Position numbers and translations under genes: made by a program. Shown piece by piece: positions 36,145 through 45,364 of a stretch of DNA of 64,000 bases. The stretch's first letter is position 1. Each line of letters opens with the position of its first letter. Source of the DNA: Micromonospora matsumotoense (lineage in GTDB: Bacteria > Actinomycetota > Actinomycetes > Mycobacteriales > Micromonosporaceae); assembly GCF_900091525.1 (NCBI RefSeq), contig NZ_FMCU01000027.1:1-64000 (forward strand), in the 5' to 3' direction. A model generated the notes under the pieces. It was not told the origin of the DNA and did no database searches. It was given only the letters and a program-made list of their open reading frames with translations.

Positions 36145-37881
36145 ATGAAGCGCAGAACCCTGGCGATCGCCGCCGTCACCGCGGTGACGCTCGCCCTGGC
36201 CGCGTCACCGGCCTCGGCCACCACGACCGCCCGGCCGGCCACCGCCGCACCGGCCGTCGCCGCGCTCGCCGCGCCGGACGTCCAGGTCAGCAACGTCCAG
36301 GCGCACCTGGCCCAGTTCCAGAGCATCGCCACCAGCAACGGCGGCAACCGGCGGGCCGGCTCGGCCGGCTACACCGCCTCGGTCGCCTACGTGAAGTCCA
36401 AGCTCCAGGCCGCCGGCTACACGGTCACCGAGCAGACCTGCACCAGCTGCACCTACCAGGGCAACAACGTGATCGCCGAGTGGCCGCAGGGCCCGACCAC
36501 CGATGTCGTCATGTTCGGTGCGCACCTCGACGGCGTCTCCGCCGGGCCGGCCATCAACGACAACGGCTCCGGCTCGTCGGTGCTGCTGGAGAACGCCCTG
36601 GTGCTGGCCCAGCAGAACCCGACCATGACCAAGCGGGTCCGGTTCGCCTGGTGGAACGGCGAGGAGCAGGGCCTGCAGGGCTCGAAGTTCTATGTCAACT
36701 CCCTGACCACCGCCCAGAAGGGCTACATCAAGGGGTACTACAACTTCGACATGGTCTCCTCGACCAACGGCGGCTACTTCATCAACCGGCTCACCTCCAC
36801 CACCTCGGCGCCGCTGAAGGCGTACTGGGACTCCCTGGGGCTGTCGCCGGAGGAGAACGTCGAGGGCCAGGGCCGCTCCGACGACTACTCCTTCCAGCAG
36901 GCCGGCATCCCGACCTCGGGTTACGCGATGGGGGCCAGCGCCCGCAAGACCAGCTCCCAGGCCAGCAAGTGGGGCGGCACCGCCAACGCCGCGTACGACC
37001 CGTGCTACCACTCGTCCTGCGACACCACCAACAACGTCAACGCCACCGGGCTCAACCGCAGCGCCGACGGCGTCGCGTACGCCATCTGGGATCTGGCGGT
37101 CGGCGGCGGCACCCCGACCAACGACTTCTCCGTCGCGGTCAGCCCGACCGCCGGCGGCGTGGTCCGGGGCGGCTCCACCACCGCCACGGTCAGCACCGCC
37201 ACCACCAGCGGCAGCGCCCAGACCGTCGCCCTGTCGGCCTCCGGTGCGCCCAGCGGCGTGACCGTCTCGTTCAGCCCGTCGTCGGTCACCTCCGGCGGCT
37301 CGGCCACCATGACGGTCAGCGCGTCGTCGAGCGCCAGCCTCGGCAGCTTCACCCTCACCGTGACCGGCACCGGCTCGGCCACCCGCACGGCCAGCTACAC
37401 CCTGACCGTCACCGGCACCGGTAGCTGCACCGGCGGGCAGGTCGTCGGCAACGGCGGCTTCGAGTCCGGCGCCACCGTATGGACGGCCACCTCCGGTGTC
37501 ATCACCAACTCGTCCAGCCAGCCGGCCCGCACCGGCTCCTACAAGGCGTGGCTCAACGGCAACGGCAGCACCAGCACCGACACGCTCTCCCAGTCGGTGA
37601 CCGTGCCGGCCGGCTGCTCCTCCTACGCCCTCGCCTTCTACCTGCACATCGACACCACCGAGCGGACCACCACCGTCGCGTACGACAAGCTGGTGGTGCA
37701 GATCGGCAGCACCACGCTGGCGACGTACTCGAACCTCAACAAGGCGACCGGCTACACGCTGCGCTCGTTCGACGTCGGCGCGTACGCCGGGCAGACGGTG
37801 ACCCTGAAGTTCACCGGCACCGAGGACGCCTCGCTGCAGACCAGCTTCGTCATCGACGACGTGACGCTGCAGGCGAGCTGA
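36145..37881 (+). CDS. Secreted M28 zinc aminopeptidase with C-terminal accessory domains
   Basis: A 578-aa exported enzyme. Signal peptide ends near residue 25. The M28 domain (about 45-318) has His127, Asp139, Glu174, Asp202 and His289 with exactly the spacing of the zinc ligands in Streptomyces griseus aminopeptidase (12, 35, 28, 87), plus Glu173 as catalytic base. A beta-sandwich Ig-like segment (about 325-425) follows, then a C-terminal domain (about 440-578) also present in the M4 protease of this window. It removes N-terminal, preferably hydrophobic, residues from peptides. A good GAGGAG-type RBS precedes the ATG. Confidence 0.94.
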   Translation: MKRRTLAIAAVTAVTLALAASPASATTTARPATAAPAVAALAAPDVQVSNVQAHLAQFQSIATSNGGNRRAGSAGYTASVAYVKSKLQAAGYTVTEQTCTSCTYQGNNVIAEWPQGPTTDVVMFGAHLDGVSAGPAINDNGSGSSVLLENALVLAQQNPTMTKRVRFAWWNGEEQGLQGSKFYVNSLTTAQKGYIKGYYNFDMVSSTNGGYFINRLTSTTSAPLKAYWDSLGLSPEENVEGQGRSDDYSFQQAGIPTSGYAMGASARKTSSQASKWGGTANAAYDPCYHSSCDTTNNVNATGLNRSADGVAYAIWDLAVGGGTPTNDFSVAVSPTAGGVVRGGSTTATVSTATTSGSAQTVALSASGAPSGVTVSFSPSSVTSGGSATMTVSASSSASLGSFTLTVTGTGSATRTASYTLTVTGTGSCTGGQVVGNGGFESGATVWTATSGVITNSSSQPARTGSYKAWLNGNGSTSTDTLSQSVTVPAGCSSYALAFYLHIDTTERTTTVAYDKLVVQIGSTTLATYSNLNKATGYTLRSFDVGAYAGQTVTLKFTGTEDASLQTSFVIDDVTLQAS

Positions 37882-37886
37882 CCGAC

Positions 37887-37921
37887 CCGGGTGGGGTGGA
37901 CGGACCGTCCGCCCCACCCGG
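37887..37921. terminator. Strong terminator hairpin after the aminopeptidase
   Basis: A 17-bp stem with one G-T wobble (37887-37903 with 37905-37921), beginning 5 bases after the stop. Confidence 0.8.
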
Positions 37922-37966
37922 ACCGTCATGACGATAAATGTCATACCCGGGTCGGACCATGGGGAC

Positions 37967-38380
37967 ATGGCTGCCCCCGCGCTGTCCCACCACAGTGGTC
38001 AACCCCGATCCGTGCCGCTGCGCGAGCTGCGTACCCGGCTGACCCAGCTGATCGCGATGGCCGAGTTGACCGACACGGTCACCCTGGTCACCCGCGACGG
38101 CGACACCCGGCCGGTCGCCGCGATCGTGCCGGCCTCCGCCGCCCGCAGCGCGGCCCAGGCCCGCGCCGACGGTGAACGCCTCAGCACGGTGACGGCGGGT
38201 TGGGCCCGCCGGCTGGAGGAGTCGCACCGGCAGGGCGCCCGCCGGCACGCCGCCGAGCTGCGGGCCGTGACCGACGCGCTGACCGAGGTCTGGGCCGAGC
38301 TGGACCGGCGCGTCCCACCCGGCACCGACCCGGCCGTCGACCGGCTCCGCGCCGCCCAGGCCGAGCTGCGCCGCGACTGA
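37967..38380 (+). CDS. Phd/YefM-antitoxin-like protein with helical tail
   Basis: A 137-aa protein. Its first part (SVPLRELRTRLTQLIAMAEL, VTLVTRDGDTRPVAAIVP) has the Phd/YefM DNA-binding fold: a helix followed by the short beta strands used in operator contact. The second half is a long Arg/Ala/Glu-rich coiled coil. No toxin gene follows; the next gene is convergent. It may be an orphan antitoxin-fold regulator. ATG 37967 is preferred over an ATG 39 bases upstream. Confidence 0.72.
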   Translation: MAAPALSHHSGQPRSVPLRELRTRLTQLIAMAELTDTVTLVTRDGDTRPVAAIVPASAARSAAQARADGERLSTVTAGWARRLEESHRQGARRHAAELRAVTDALTEVWAELDRRVPPGTDPAVDRLRAAQAELRRD

Positions 38381-38411
38381 CCCTCGGACACACCCGACGC
38401 CCGTCCCGCCC

Positions 38412-38473
38412 CGGTGATCAAGGAGTTTGCGTCAACCTGAAGATCGAAGCTGACGTAAACCTCTTGATCACCG
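38412..38473. repeat. 23-bp imperfect palindromic element
   Basis: Arms 38412-38434 and 38451-38473 begin CGGTGATCAAG and end in the inverse, with about 4 mismatches and a 16-base loop. The position between two convergent genes suits a bidirectional terminator. The sequence is A/T-richer than its surroundings and looks like a dispersed repeat family. Confidence 0.6.
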
Positions 38474-38507
38474 AGAACGGGAACACGGGGGCCCGGCCGG
38501 ATGCGGC

Positions 38508-39770
38508 TCAGCCGACCGGTGTGGGGGTCTGTTCCGGGCGGGCGGGGGCGCCCGGGCGGTCCAGCCTGCGCCACGGGCCGCCCAGCAGCGGGGTGAGCAC
38601 CACCAGCAGGTAGCAGCAGCCCACGGTGAGCAGGACGGGTGTGGTGCCGAACCGGTCGACGGCCACCCCGGCGGCGAGCGCGCCCAGCGGGATGCCGGCC
38701 CAGCAGCCCGCCCCGATCACCCCGAACACCCGGGCCCGCAGGTGGGCCGGCACCCGTTCCAGCTCCACCGCGCCGAGCAGCGGGTTGATCGCACCGGCGG
38801 CGAAGCCGGACAGGGCGAAGACCGCGACGATCCAGGGCAGCGGCGGCGCGGCGGCCAGCGCCCAGAAGGGCGGCGCACTGGCCAGGGCGAACGCGGTGAC
38901 GAGGGTGGCCCGGCGGGGCAGCCGGTGGCCGACCGCGCTGAACAGCAGCGACCCGGCCAGCGCGCCGCCACCCATCGCGCCGACCAGCAGGCCGAACGCC
39001 GTCGCTCCGCCGAGTTCCCGGTCGGCCACCACCGGCAGCAGCACGTTGCTCTTGGTGGCGTCGAAGAAGTTGGTCACCAGCACCAGCAGCACCACCGCGC
39101 GCAGCAACGGCTCCCGGGCCAGGAACCGCACCCCGGCGGCGAATTCCCGCCAGTAGCCGCCGCCGGCCGGGTCGGCGGGCGTGGCCGGGCGCAGCGACCG
39201 GGGCACCAGCACCATCACGACCAGCGCGGAGACCGCGAAGGTGACGGCGTCCAGGGCCAGCACGGGGAGCGCGCCGAGGGTGGCGACGAGCAGGCCGGCC
39301 ACCGGGGCGCCGATCAGCCGGGCGCCCCGCTCGCTGGCCTCGTACCAGCCGACGGCCCGTTCCAGGGGCACCCCGGCGGCGGTGGCCGCCTCCGGCAGCA
39401 GGGCGTTGCGGGCGGTCTGTCCGGGGGTGTCGAGCAGGCCGCTGGCGAAGACCAGCCCGAGCAGCGCCCAGAAGGGCAGGCCGACGGTGGCGTCGATCAG
39501 CGGTACGGCGGCGACCGTCAGCCCGGACACCACATCGGCCAGGACGCTGGCCCGGCGGTAGCCGATCCGGTCCACCAGCACCCCGCCGAGCGCGCCGCCG
39601 AGCACCATCGGCACGGCGGCGACCGCGCCGGTGAGGCCGGTGGCGGCGGGCGAGCCGGTCTCGGCGAGCACATAGAGCGGCAGCGCGATCAGGGTGAGCA
39701 TGTTGCCGGTGAGCGAGACCGTGTGACCGACCAGCAGGCCGACCAGTGGGGCGCGGCGACGCGGCGTCAC
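38508..39770 (-). CDS. MFS transporter (multidrug-efflux type)
   Basis: A 420-aa, 12-TM major facilitator: LVGLLVGHTVSLTGNMLTLI, motif A-like GGVLVDRIGYRRASVLADVV, later TM segments through LLTVGCCYLLVVLTPLL. It resembles EntS/TetV-type drug exporters. The GTG at 39770 overlaps the ArsR stop by 4 bases, so the regulator and transporter are one operon. Export of a drug or siderophore-like compound under ArsR control is the likely role; the substrate is unknown. Confidence 0.9.
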   Translation of the reverse strand: MTPRRRAPLVGLLVGHTVSLTGNMLTLIALPLYVLAETGSPAATGLTGAVAAVPMVLGGALGGVLVDRIGYRRASVLADVVSGLTVAAVPLIDATVGLPFWALLGLVFASGLLDTPGQTARNALLPEAATAAGVPLERAVGWYEASERGARLIGAPVAGLLVATLGALPVLALDAVTFAVSALVVMVLVPRSLRPATPADPAGGGYWREFAAGVRFLAREPLLRAVVLLVLVTNFFDATKSNVLLPVVADRELGGATAFGLLVGAMGGGALAGSLLFSAVGHRLPRRATLVTAFALASAPPFWALAAAPPLPWIVAVFALSGFAAGAINPLLGAVELERVPAHLRARVFGVIGAGCWAGIPLGALAAGVAVDRFGTTPVLLTVGCCYLLVVLTPLLGGPWRRLDRPGAPARPEQTPTPVG

Positions 39771-40339
39771 CGCTGGTCCCGGAAGGCGTGGTACATCAAC
39801 GACACGGTCTCGGCCCCCGGCCGGGCCGGGTCGCTGCGGTCCTGCCAGCGAGCGGCCAGCGCCTCCAGGTCGGCCCGCAGTTCGATCAGCTCGTCGCTGG
39901 TCAGGTGCAGCCAGGAGTCGCTGCTGGCGGTGCCGCGCACCCACCTCGGGTCGAGGGTCGCCTCGACGTCGAGGTAGTGGCCGAGCCGTTCCACGTACCG
40001 GTCGAGGATCGCCCGGCGCAGCAGGTCGGAGGCGGCCCGGCGTTCCGGGTCGGCGAGCATCTCGACCGGTTCCCAGGACGTCCGGGTGTGCGCCGCGCGC
40101 CACCAGCGTTCGCGGCGGTCGCGGGCGTGCTCGGGGGCCTCCTCGACGAAGCCGTGCTCGGCCAGTTTGCCCAGGTGGTAACTGACCGAGCCGACCGCCT
40201 CGTCGATGGCGTCGCTGAGCATGCCGACGCTCTGCGGGCCCCGCACGCGCAGCTCGCCGAGCAGCCGCAACCGGGTCGGGTGGGCCAGCGCACGCATCGC
40301 CCGGGGGTCGGTCAGGTGCCTGGGGTGCTCCTCCGTCAT
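39767..40339 (-). CDS. ArsR-family (HTH_20) transcriptional regulator
   Basis: A 190-aa protein with an ArsR-like winged helix (LTDPRAMRALAHPTRLRLLG, VGMLSDAIDEAVGSVSYHLG) and a longer C-terminal helical region typical of efflux-linked members that lack metal-binding Cys. ATG 40339 is the first start after the promoter-like dyads at 40,357-40,384. It is coupled to the downstream MFS gene and probably represses the pair. Confidence 0.9.
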   Translation of the reverse strand: MTEEHPRHLTDPRAMRALAHPTRLRLLGELRVRGPQSVGMLSDAIDEAVGSVSYHLGKLAEHGFVEEAPEHARDRRERWWRAAHTRTSWEPVEMLADPERRAASDLLRRAILDRYVERLGHYLDVEATLDPRWVRGTASSDSWLHLTSDELIELRADLEALAARWQDRSDPARPGAETVSLMYHAFRDQR

Positions 40340-40356
40340 GCCGCCACGGTAAAACA

Positions 40357-40384
40357 ACAAGACTTGAAGTACAAGACTCCTTGT
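40357..40384. promoter_or_regulatory. Candidate ArsR operator
   Basis: ACAAGACT occurs twice (40357-40364, 40371-40378), and the second is part of the dyad ACAAG-ACTC-CTTGT (40371-40384). The block lies just upstream of the arsR-type gene. Confidence 0.5.
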
Positions 40385-40500
40385 ATAAATGGCGCGACCG
40401 GCCGGCGGCCGACGCGCTGCGGACCGCACGCGGGGCGGGGACAATCCGACGGGAGCATCGGCCGGGGGACCGGCCGGCCCGTGAGCCGGAGGCGGTGTCG

Positions 40501-40554
40501 ATGAGCGGATCGGCGGTGGCGGCCGGGCCCGCCCGGGTCGGGAGCGGGCGGTGA
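40501..40554 (+). CDS. 17-aa upstream leader ORF
   Basis: ATG 40501 follows an excellent GGAGG RBS at 8-base spacing and encodes MSGSAVAAGPARVGSGR. The TGA (40552-40554) overlaps the GTG start of the downstream membrane protein as GTGA. The membrane protein has no RBS of its own, so the short ORF may exist to couple or regulate its translation. Confidence 0.5.
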   Translation: MSGSAVAAGPARVGSGR

Positions 40555-41402
40555 CGTCCGGGCTCGCGCTGGCCTTCGCCCTCGGCGCGGCGTTCGGCTA
40601 CGGCGTCGGCTCGGTCCTGCAGGCCGTCGGGGCGCGGCGCGGCGCCAGCACCCTGCGCGCCCTCGGGCACCCGCTCTATCTCGCCGGTCTGGCCTGCGAC
40701 ACGCTGGCCTGGCTCGCCTCCCTGGTCGCCCTCCAGAAACTGCCCGTGTACGCGGTCCAGTCGGTGACCGCCGGCTCCCTCGCCGTCACCGTGGTCATCG
40801 CCCGGATCGTGCTCGGCGCGCGACTGCGCCGCCGCGACACCGCGGCGATCCTGCTCACCGTCGCCGCCCTGACCGTCATCTCGTTGGCCGCCGGCCCCGA
40901 ACCGCCGGCCACCGCGTCGACGGCGCTACGGGTCGGCCTGGCCGTCGCGGCGGTGCTGACCGCCGCCGCCGGGGTCGCCGCCCTGCGGGTGGCCCGGCCG
41001 ATCGTCGCCGCCACCCTGGCCGGCCTCGCCTGGGGGATCACCGCGCTGTGCGCCCGGGCGTTCACCCCACCGACCGACCCGCTGGGCCACCCGGCCACGG
41101 CGGTGTGGGACCTGCTGCGGGAGCCGGTCAGCTGGGGACTGGTCGTCTCCGGCGTGACCGGGACCATCCTGTACGCCCACGCGCTGCGGCACGGGCAGGT
41201 CGGGCCGGTCACCGCCGTGCTCTGGGCGGTCGAGATCGTCGTCCCGTCGGTCGCCGGGGTGCTGCTGCTCGGCGACGGGGTACGCGCCGGCTGGCTACCC
41301 TGGGCGGTCGTGGCGACCCTGGCCACCGTGGCCGCGGCGGTGGTGCTGGCCAGCGCGCCGGGCACCGCGAACACCGCCGGGGCGGACGACGTCCCCGGCT
41401 GA
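40551..41402 (+). CDS. DMT-superfamily (EamA-like) integral membrane protein
   Basis: A 283-aa protein with about 9-10 hydrophobic helices (LALAFALGAAFGYGVGSVLQ, VTAGSLAVTVVIARIVLG, TAAILLTVAALTVISLAA, AVLWAVEIVVPSVAGVLLLG). The duplicated half-structure and PVYAVQSVTAGSLAV-type motif fit the drug/metabolite transporter superfamily. It is probably an exporter of unknown substrate. The GTG at 40551 overlaps a 17-aa leader ORF. Confidence 0.8.
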   Translation: MTSGLALAFALGAAFGYGVGSVLQAVGARRGASTLRALGHPLYLAGLACDTLAWLASLVALQKLPVYAVQSVTAGSLAVTVVIARIVLGARLRRRDTAAILLTVAALTVISLAAGPEPPATASTALRVGLAVAAVLTAAAGVAALRVARPIVAATLAGLAWGITALCARAFTPPTDPLGHPATAVWDLLREPVSWGLVVSGVTGTILYAHALRHGQVGPVTAVLWAVEIVVPSVAGVLLLGDGVRAGWLPWAVVATLATVAAAVVLASAPGTANTAGADDVPG

Positions 41403-41448
41403 GCCCGCAGCCCGCCCCCGCGAGCCGTCCGACCGCCGCCGATCGGGC

Positions 41449-41961
41449 TCAGCCCGGTCGGCGGCTCTCGCCGGCCACGCGGCGGCCCTTGAGCCGGCGA
41501 CCCAACTCCCGGGCGATCTCCCGGTTGGCGTCGCGTTCGGCGAGGACCTGGCGCTTGTCGTACGAGCGGCGGCCCCGGGCGAGCGCGATCTCCACCTTGG
41601 CCCAGCCGTTGCTGAAGTACATCGACAGCGGCACCAGGGTCACCCCGCCGTCGCGCAGCTTCTCCAGGATCCGGGCGATCTCCACCCGGTGCAGCAGCAG
41701 CTTGCGGGTCCGCCGGGGCTGGTGGTTGGTCCAGGTGCCGTAGCCGTACTCGGCGATGTGCAGGCCGTGCAGCAGCAGCTCGCCGTCGCTCTCCTGGGCG
41801 AACGCGTCGACCAGCGACACCCGCCCCTCGCGCAGCGACTTGACCTCGGTGCCGGCCAGCACGATGCCCGCCTCGTAGGTCTTCAGCACGGTGTAGTCGT
41901 GGCGGGCCTTCTTGTTGGCGGCGATGAGCTTGCGCTCCACATCCCGTGACACGACGACCAC
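41449..41961 (-). CDS. smpB: SsrA-binding protein SmpB
   Basis: A 170-aa SmpB, the tmRNA partner in ribosome rescue. Hallmarks: NKKARHDYTVLKTYEAGIVL, GTEVKSLREGRVSLVDAFA, HIAEYGYGTWTNHQPRRTRK, SMYFSNGWAKVEIALARGRR, YDKRQVLAERD. The C-terminal tail is basic, as required for entry into the mRNA channel. I did not see ssrA in the window. Confidence 0.97.
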   Translation of the reverse strand: MVVVSRDVERKLIAANKKARHDYTVLKTYEAGIVLAGTEVKSLREGRVSLVDAFAQESDGELLLHGLHIAEYGYGTWTNHQPRRTRKLLLHRVEIARILEKLRDGGVTLVPLSMYFSNGWAKVEIALARGRRSYDKRQVLAERDANREIARELGRRLKGRRVAGESRRPG

Positions 41962-42035
41962 CTCCGCTCGGATCTGCCAGCGGCGTACACCCTACCGTCG
42001 GTTCCGGCCCGGCACCTCCGTGGCAGGATCGCCGC

Positions 42036-42575
42036 ATGGCGGAGTGGGCGGCGATCACGCCGGAGGACCGGGACTGGACCGGCGTCATCGACGACGGGTG
42101 CGCCGAGTGCGGCTTCGTGCCGCAGCGGGCCGACGCCACCGGGGGCCGGCTGCGCGCCACCGTCCCGGTCTGGCGGGACGTGCTGACCCGGCCCGACGCG
42201 ACCCGGCGGCCCGCGCCGACCGTCTGGTCGCCGGTGGAGTACGCCTGCCACGTGCGGGACACCTGCCGGATCTTCCGGGGTCGGCTGGCGCTGATGCTCG
42301 ACGAGGACGACCCGGTCTTCCCCAACTGGGACCAGGACGCCACCGCCGTCGAGGACGACTACTTCCACCAGTCACCGGCCCGGGTGGCCGGGGAACTCGC
42401 CGCACAGGCCGAGTCGACCGCCGCCGCGTTCGACGCCGTCACGCCTGCGCAGTGGGCCCGGCCGGGCCGGCGCAGCAACGGTTCGGTGTTCACCGTGCGT
42501 CGCTTCGCCGTCTACTTCCTGCACGACGTGGTGCACCACGTGCACGACGTCACCCGCCCGACGACCCCCCGCTGA
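42036..42575 (+). CDS. DinB-superfamily protein
   Basis: A 179-aa protein with the DinB-type pattern: WSPVEYACHVRDTCRIFRGR (metal His), a middle helix HQSPARVAGELAAQAESTAA and FAVYFLHDVVHHVHDVTR with clustered His. Small proteins of this group are metal-dependent enzymes of mostly unknown substrate. It is distinct from the DUF664-like protein at 10,776. The ATG at 42036 is the start; no strong RBS. Confidence 0.8.
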   Translation: MAEWAAITPEDRDWTGVIDDGCAECGFVPQRADATGGRLRATVPVWRDVLTRPDATRRPAPTVWSPVEYACHVRDTCRIFRGRLALMLDEDDPVFPNWDQDATAVEDDYFHQSPARVAGELAAQAESTAAAFDAVTPAQWARPGRRSNGSVFTVRRFAVYFLHDVVHHVHDVTRPTTPR

Positions 42576-42681
42576 CCCCCGACGACGTCGCCGGCGGGCC
42601 GACCGGGGCCGACGCCGACGCCGGGTCGGTCGGATGTGGCCCCGCCCTGGCGCAGCCGCCCGGCCGGTAGGGTCCGCAGCC

Positions 42682-43350
42682 GTGACCGACGCCGACTTCC
42701 TCGCCGAGACCCGCGCCTCCTACGACACGATGGCCGCCGGGTACGCCACCCGGTTCCGCGCCGAACTCGCCGCCCGCCCGGTCGACCGGGCCATGCTCGC
42801 CGCGTTCGCCGAGACCGTCCTGGCCGGCGGCGGTGGCCCGGTGCTCGACGTCGGCTGCGGCCCCGGCCGGATCACCGGCCACCTGCGCGCCCTCGACCTG
42901 ACCGTCACCGGGCTCGACCTGTCCCCCGGGATGCTGGCGCAGGGCCGGCTCGCCCACCCTGACCTGCGCCTCGTCGAGGGGTCCATGCTGGACCTGCCGG
43001 TGGCGGACGGCGTGCTGGCCGGGCTGGTCGCCTGGTACAGCGTCATCCACGTGCCCGACGAGTGGCTGCCCCGGGTCTTCGCCGAGTTCCGCCGGGTCCT
43101 CGCCCCCGGTGGGCACGCCCTGCTGGCCTTCCAGGTCGGCGACGAGACGGTCCGCTACACCGAGGCGTGGGGCGACCCGGTCTCCCTGGCGTTCCGTCGC
43201 CGCAGCCCGGACCACGTGGCGGCGTTGCTGCACGCCGCGGGGCTGCCGGAGCGGGCCCGGATGTGCCGGGCCCCGCAGGAGTTCGACGGCGCCACCGAAC
43301 GCACCCCGCAGGCCTGCCTGCTGGTTCGTCGGGACGACGACCGGGCGTGA
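42682..43350 (+). CDS. SAM-dependent class I methyltransferase
   Basis: A 222-aa methyltransferase: motif I VLDVGCGPGRITGHL binds S-adenosylmethionine, motif II region TGLDLSPGMLAQG, motif III VLAPGGHALLAFQVG. The substrate is not predictable. GTG 42682 opens MTDADFLAETRASYDTMAAG, a common N terminus for UbiE/Methyltransf_11 proteins. Confidence 0.9.
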   Translation: MTDADFLAETRASYDTMAAGYATRFRAELAARPVDRAMLAAFAETVLAGGGGPVLDVGCGPGRITGHLRALDLTVTGLDLSPGMLAQGRLAHPDLRLVEGSMLDLPVADGVLAGLVAWYSVIHVPDEWLPRVFAEFRRVLAPGGHALLAFQVGDETVRYTEAWGDPVSLAFRRRSPDHVAALLHAAGLPERARMCRAPQEFDGATERTPQACLLVRRDDDRA

Positions 43351-43414
43351 CCGGGCCGCCACGGCACCTCGTATCCTGTTGCGCGGATCTGACCCACCGT
43401 ACGAGGAGGTTGGT

Positions 43415-45316
43415 GTGACCAGTCGGACCGAGACGCTGGAATTCCAGGCGGAGACACGCCAGCTGCTGCAACTGATGGTGCACTCCATCTATTCGCACAA
43501 GGACATCTTCCTGCGCGAGTTGATCTCCAACGCCTCCGACGCGTTGGACAAGCTCCGGCTGGAGTCGCTGGTCGACTCCGACCTCGACGTGGACACCACG
43601 GACCTGCACATCGAGCTGGTGATCGACCCGGACGCCCGGGCCCTGACCGTGCGGGACAACGGCGTCGGGATGTCCCGCGAGGACGTCGTGTCGCTGATCG
43701 GCACCATCGCCCGTTCCGGCACCGCCGAGCTGCTGCGCAAGCTCAAGGAGTCCAAGGAGAACGCCGGCAACGAGCTGATCGGCCAGTTCGGCGTCGGGTT
43801 CTACTCGACGTTCATGGTCGCCGACCGGGTCACCCTGCTCACCCGACGGGCCGGGCAGACCGAGGGCACCCGCTGGGAGTCCAGCGGCGAGGGCACGTAC
43901 GTGGTGGAGACGGTCGACGACGCCCCGCAGGGCACCTCGGTCACCGTGCACCTCAAACCCGCCGACGACGAGGACAACCTGCACGACTACGCCGACCGGA
44001 ACACGATCCGGCAGATCGTCAAGCGGTACTCGGACTTCATCTCCTGGCCGATCCGCACCACCGTGCCGGGCGTCGACGACGGCGAACCGACCGTGGAGAC
44101 CCTCAACTCCCGCAAGGCGCTCTGGGCGCGCTCGCGCGACGAGGTCGCCGAGGAGGAGTACCGGGACTTCTACCGGCACGTCAGCCACGACTGGACCGAC
44201 CCGCTGGAGACCATCCACATGCGCGGGGAGGGCACCTTCGAGTACGAGGCGCTGCTGTTCCTGCCCGCGCACGCGCCATACGACCTCTACCAGGCCGACG
44301 GTCGGCGCGGGGTGCAGCTCTACGTCAAGCGGGTCTTCGTGATGGACGACTGCGCCGCGCTGATGCCGAACTACCTGCGCTTCGTCAAGGGCGTGGTGGA
44401 CGCCCACGACCTGTCGCTGAACATCTCCCGGGAGATCCTCCAGCAGGACCGGCAGATCCAGATCGTCCGCCGCCGGCTGGTCCGCAAGGTGCTGGCCACG
44501 GTCAAGGAGATGCGCACCGGCAACCCGGAGCGGTTCGCCACCTTCTGGGCCGAGTTCGGCCGGGTGGTCAAGGAGGGTCTGCTGGAGGACGCGGACAACA
44601 CCGAGACCATCCTCGACCTGGTCTCGGTGGCCTCCACCCACCACGACAGCGACCCCACCACCCTGGGCGAGTACGTGGCGCGGATGAAGGAGGGCCAGGG
44701 CGACATCTACTACGCCACCGGCGAGAACCGCACCATGCTGGAGAACTCCCCGCACCTGGAGGCGTTCCGGGCCAAGGGCTACGAGGTGCTGCTGCTCACC
44801 GACCCGGTCGACGAGGTCTGGGTGGAGCGGGTCGGCCAGTTCGACGGCAAGCCGCTGCGGTCCATCGCCAAGGGCCAGGTCGACCTGGAGACCGAGGAGG
44901 AACGCAAGGACACCGAGGTCGCCCGGGAACAGCAGAACAAGGAGTACGCCGAGCTACTCACCTTCCTCGGTGGGGCGCTCGGCGACACGGTCAAGGAGGT
45001 CCGGCTCTCCTCCCGGCTGACCACCTCGCCCGCGTGCATCGTCGGCGACGCGCACGACATCACCCCCACCCTGGAGAAGATGTACCGGGCGATGGGGCAG
45101 GAACTGCCCCCGGTCAAGCGCATCCTCGAACTCAACCCGACGCACCCGTTGGTCACCGCCCTGCGCGTCGCCCACCAGCGGGGCGACGACACGTCGACGC
45201 TGACCGAGACCGCCGAGTTGGTCTACGGCACGGCGCTGCTCGCCGAGGGTGGCGACCTGGCCGACCCGGCCCGCTTCGCCCGGCTGCTCGCCGACCGGTT
45301 GGCCCGTACCCTCTGA
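43415..45316 (+). CDS. htpG: Molecular chaperone HtpG (Hsp90)
   Basis: A 633-aa Hsp90. The N-terminal GHKL ATPase has HSIYSHKDIFLRELISNASD, VRDNGVGMSREDV and GQFGVGFYSTFMV. The middle domain has FLPAHAPYDLYQ and GVVDAHDLSLNISREILQQD. A C-terminal dimerisation domain follows and there is no MEEVD tail, as expected in bacteria. GTG 43415 follows an ACGAGGAGG RBS. Confidence 0.96.
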   Translation: MTSRTETLEFQAETRQLLQLMVHSIYSHKDIFLRELISNASDALDKLRLESLVDSDLDVDTTDLHIELVIDPDARALTVRDNGVGMSREDVVSLIGTIARSGTAELLRKLKESKENAGNELIGQFGVGFYSTFMVADRVTLLTRRAGQTEGTRWESSGEGTYVVETVDDAPQGTSVTVHLKPADDEDNLHDYADRNTIRQIVKRYSDFISWPIRTTVPGVDDGEPTVETLNSRKALWARSRDEVAEEEYRDFYRHVSHDWTDPLETIHMRGEGTFEYEALLFLPAHAPYDLYQADGRRGVQLYVKRVFVMDDCAALMPNYLRFVKGVVDAHDLSLNISREILQQDRQIQIVRRRLVRKVLATVKEMRTGNPERFATFWAEFGRVVKEGLLEDADNTETILDLVSVASTHHDSDPTTLGEYVARMKEGQGDIYYATGENRTMLENSPHLEAFRAKGYEVLLLTDPVDEVWVERVGQFDGKPLRSIAKGQVDLETEEERKDTEVAREQQNKEYAELLTFLGGALGDTVKEVRLSSRLTTSPACIVGDAHDITPTLEKMYRAMGQELPPVKRILELNPTHPLVTALRVAHQRGDDTSTLTETAELVYGTALLAEGGDLADPARFARLLADRLARTL

Positions 45317-45323
45317 TCCGGTT

Positions 45324-45359
45324 CGGTCCCGGCCGGGCGTGGATGCCCGGCCGGGACCG
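45324..45359. terminator. Strong bidirectional terminator
   Basis: Perfect 15-bp stem (45324-45338 with 45345-45359), 6-base loop, between the convergent htpG and peptidoglycan-binding genes. Confidence 0.85.
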
Positions 45360-45364
45360 CTCTG

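Noticed and set aside
37967..38380. Complete toxin-antitoxin pair
   Set aside because: The antitoxin-fold protein has no adjacent toxin candidate; the next gene is a convergent MFS transporter.
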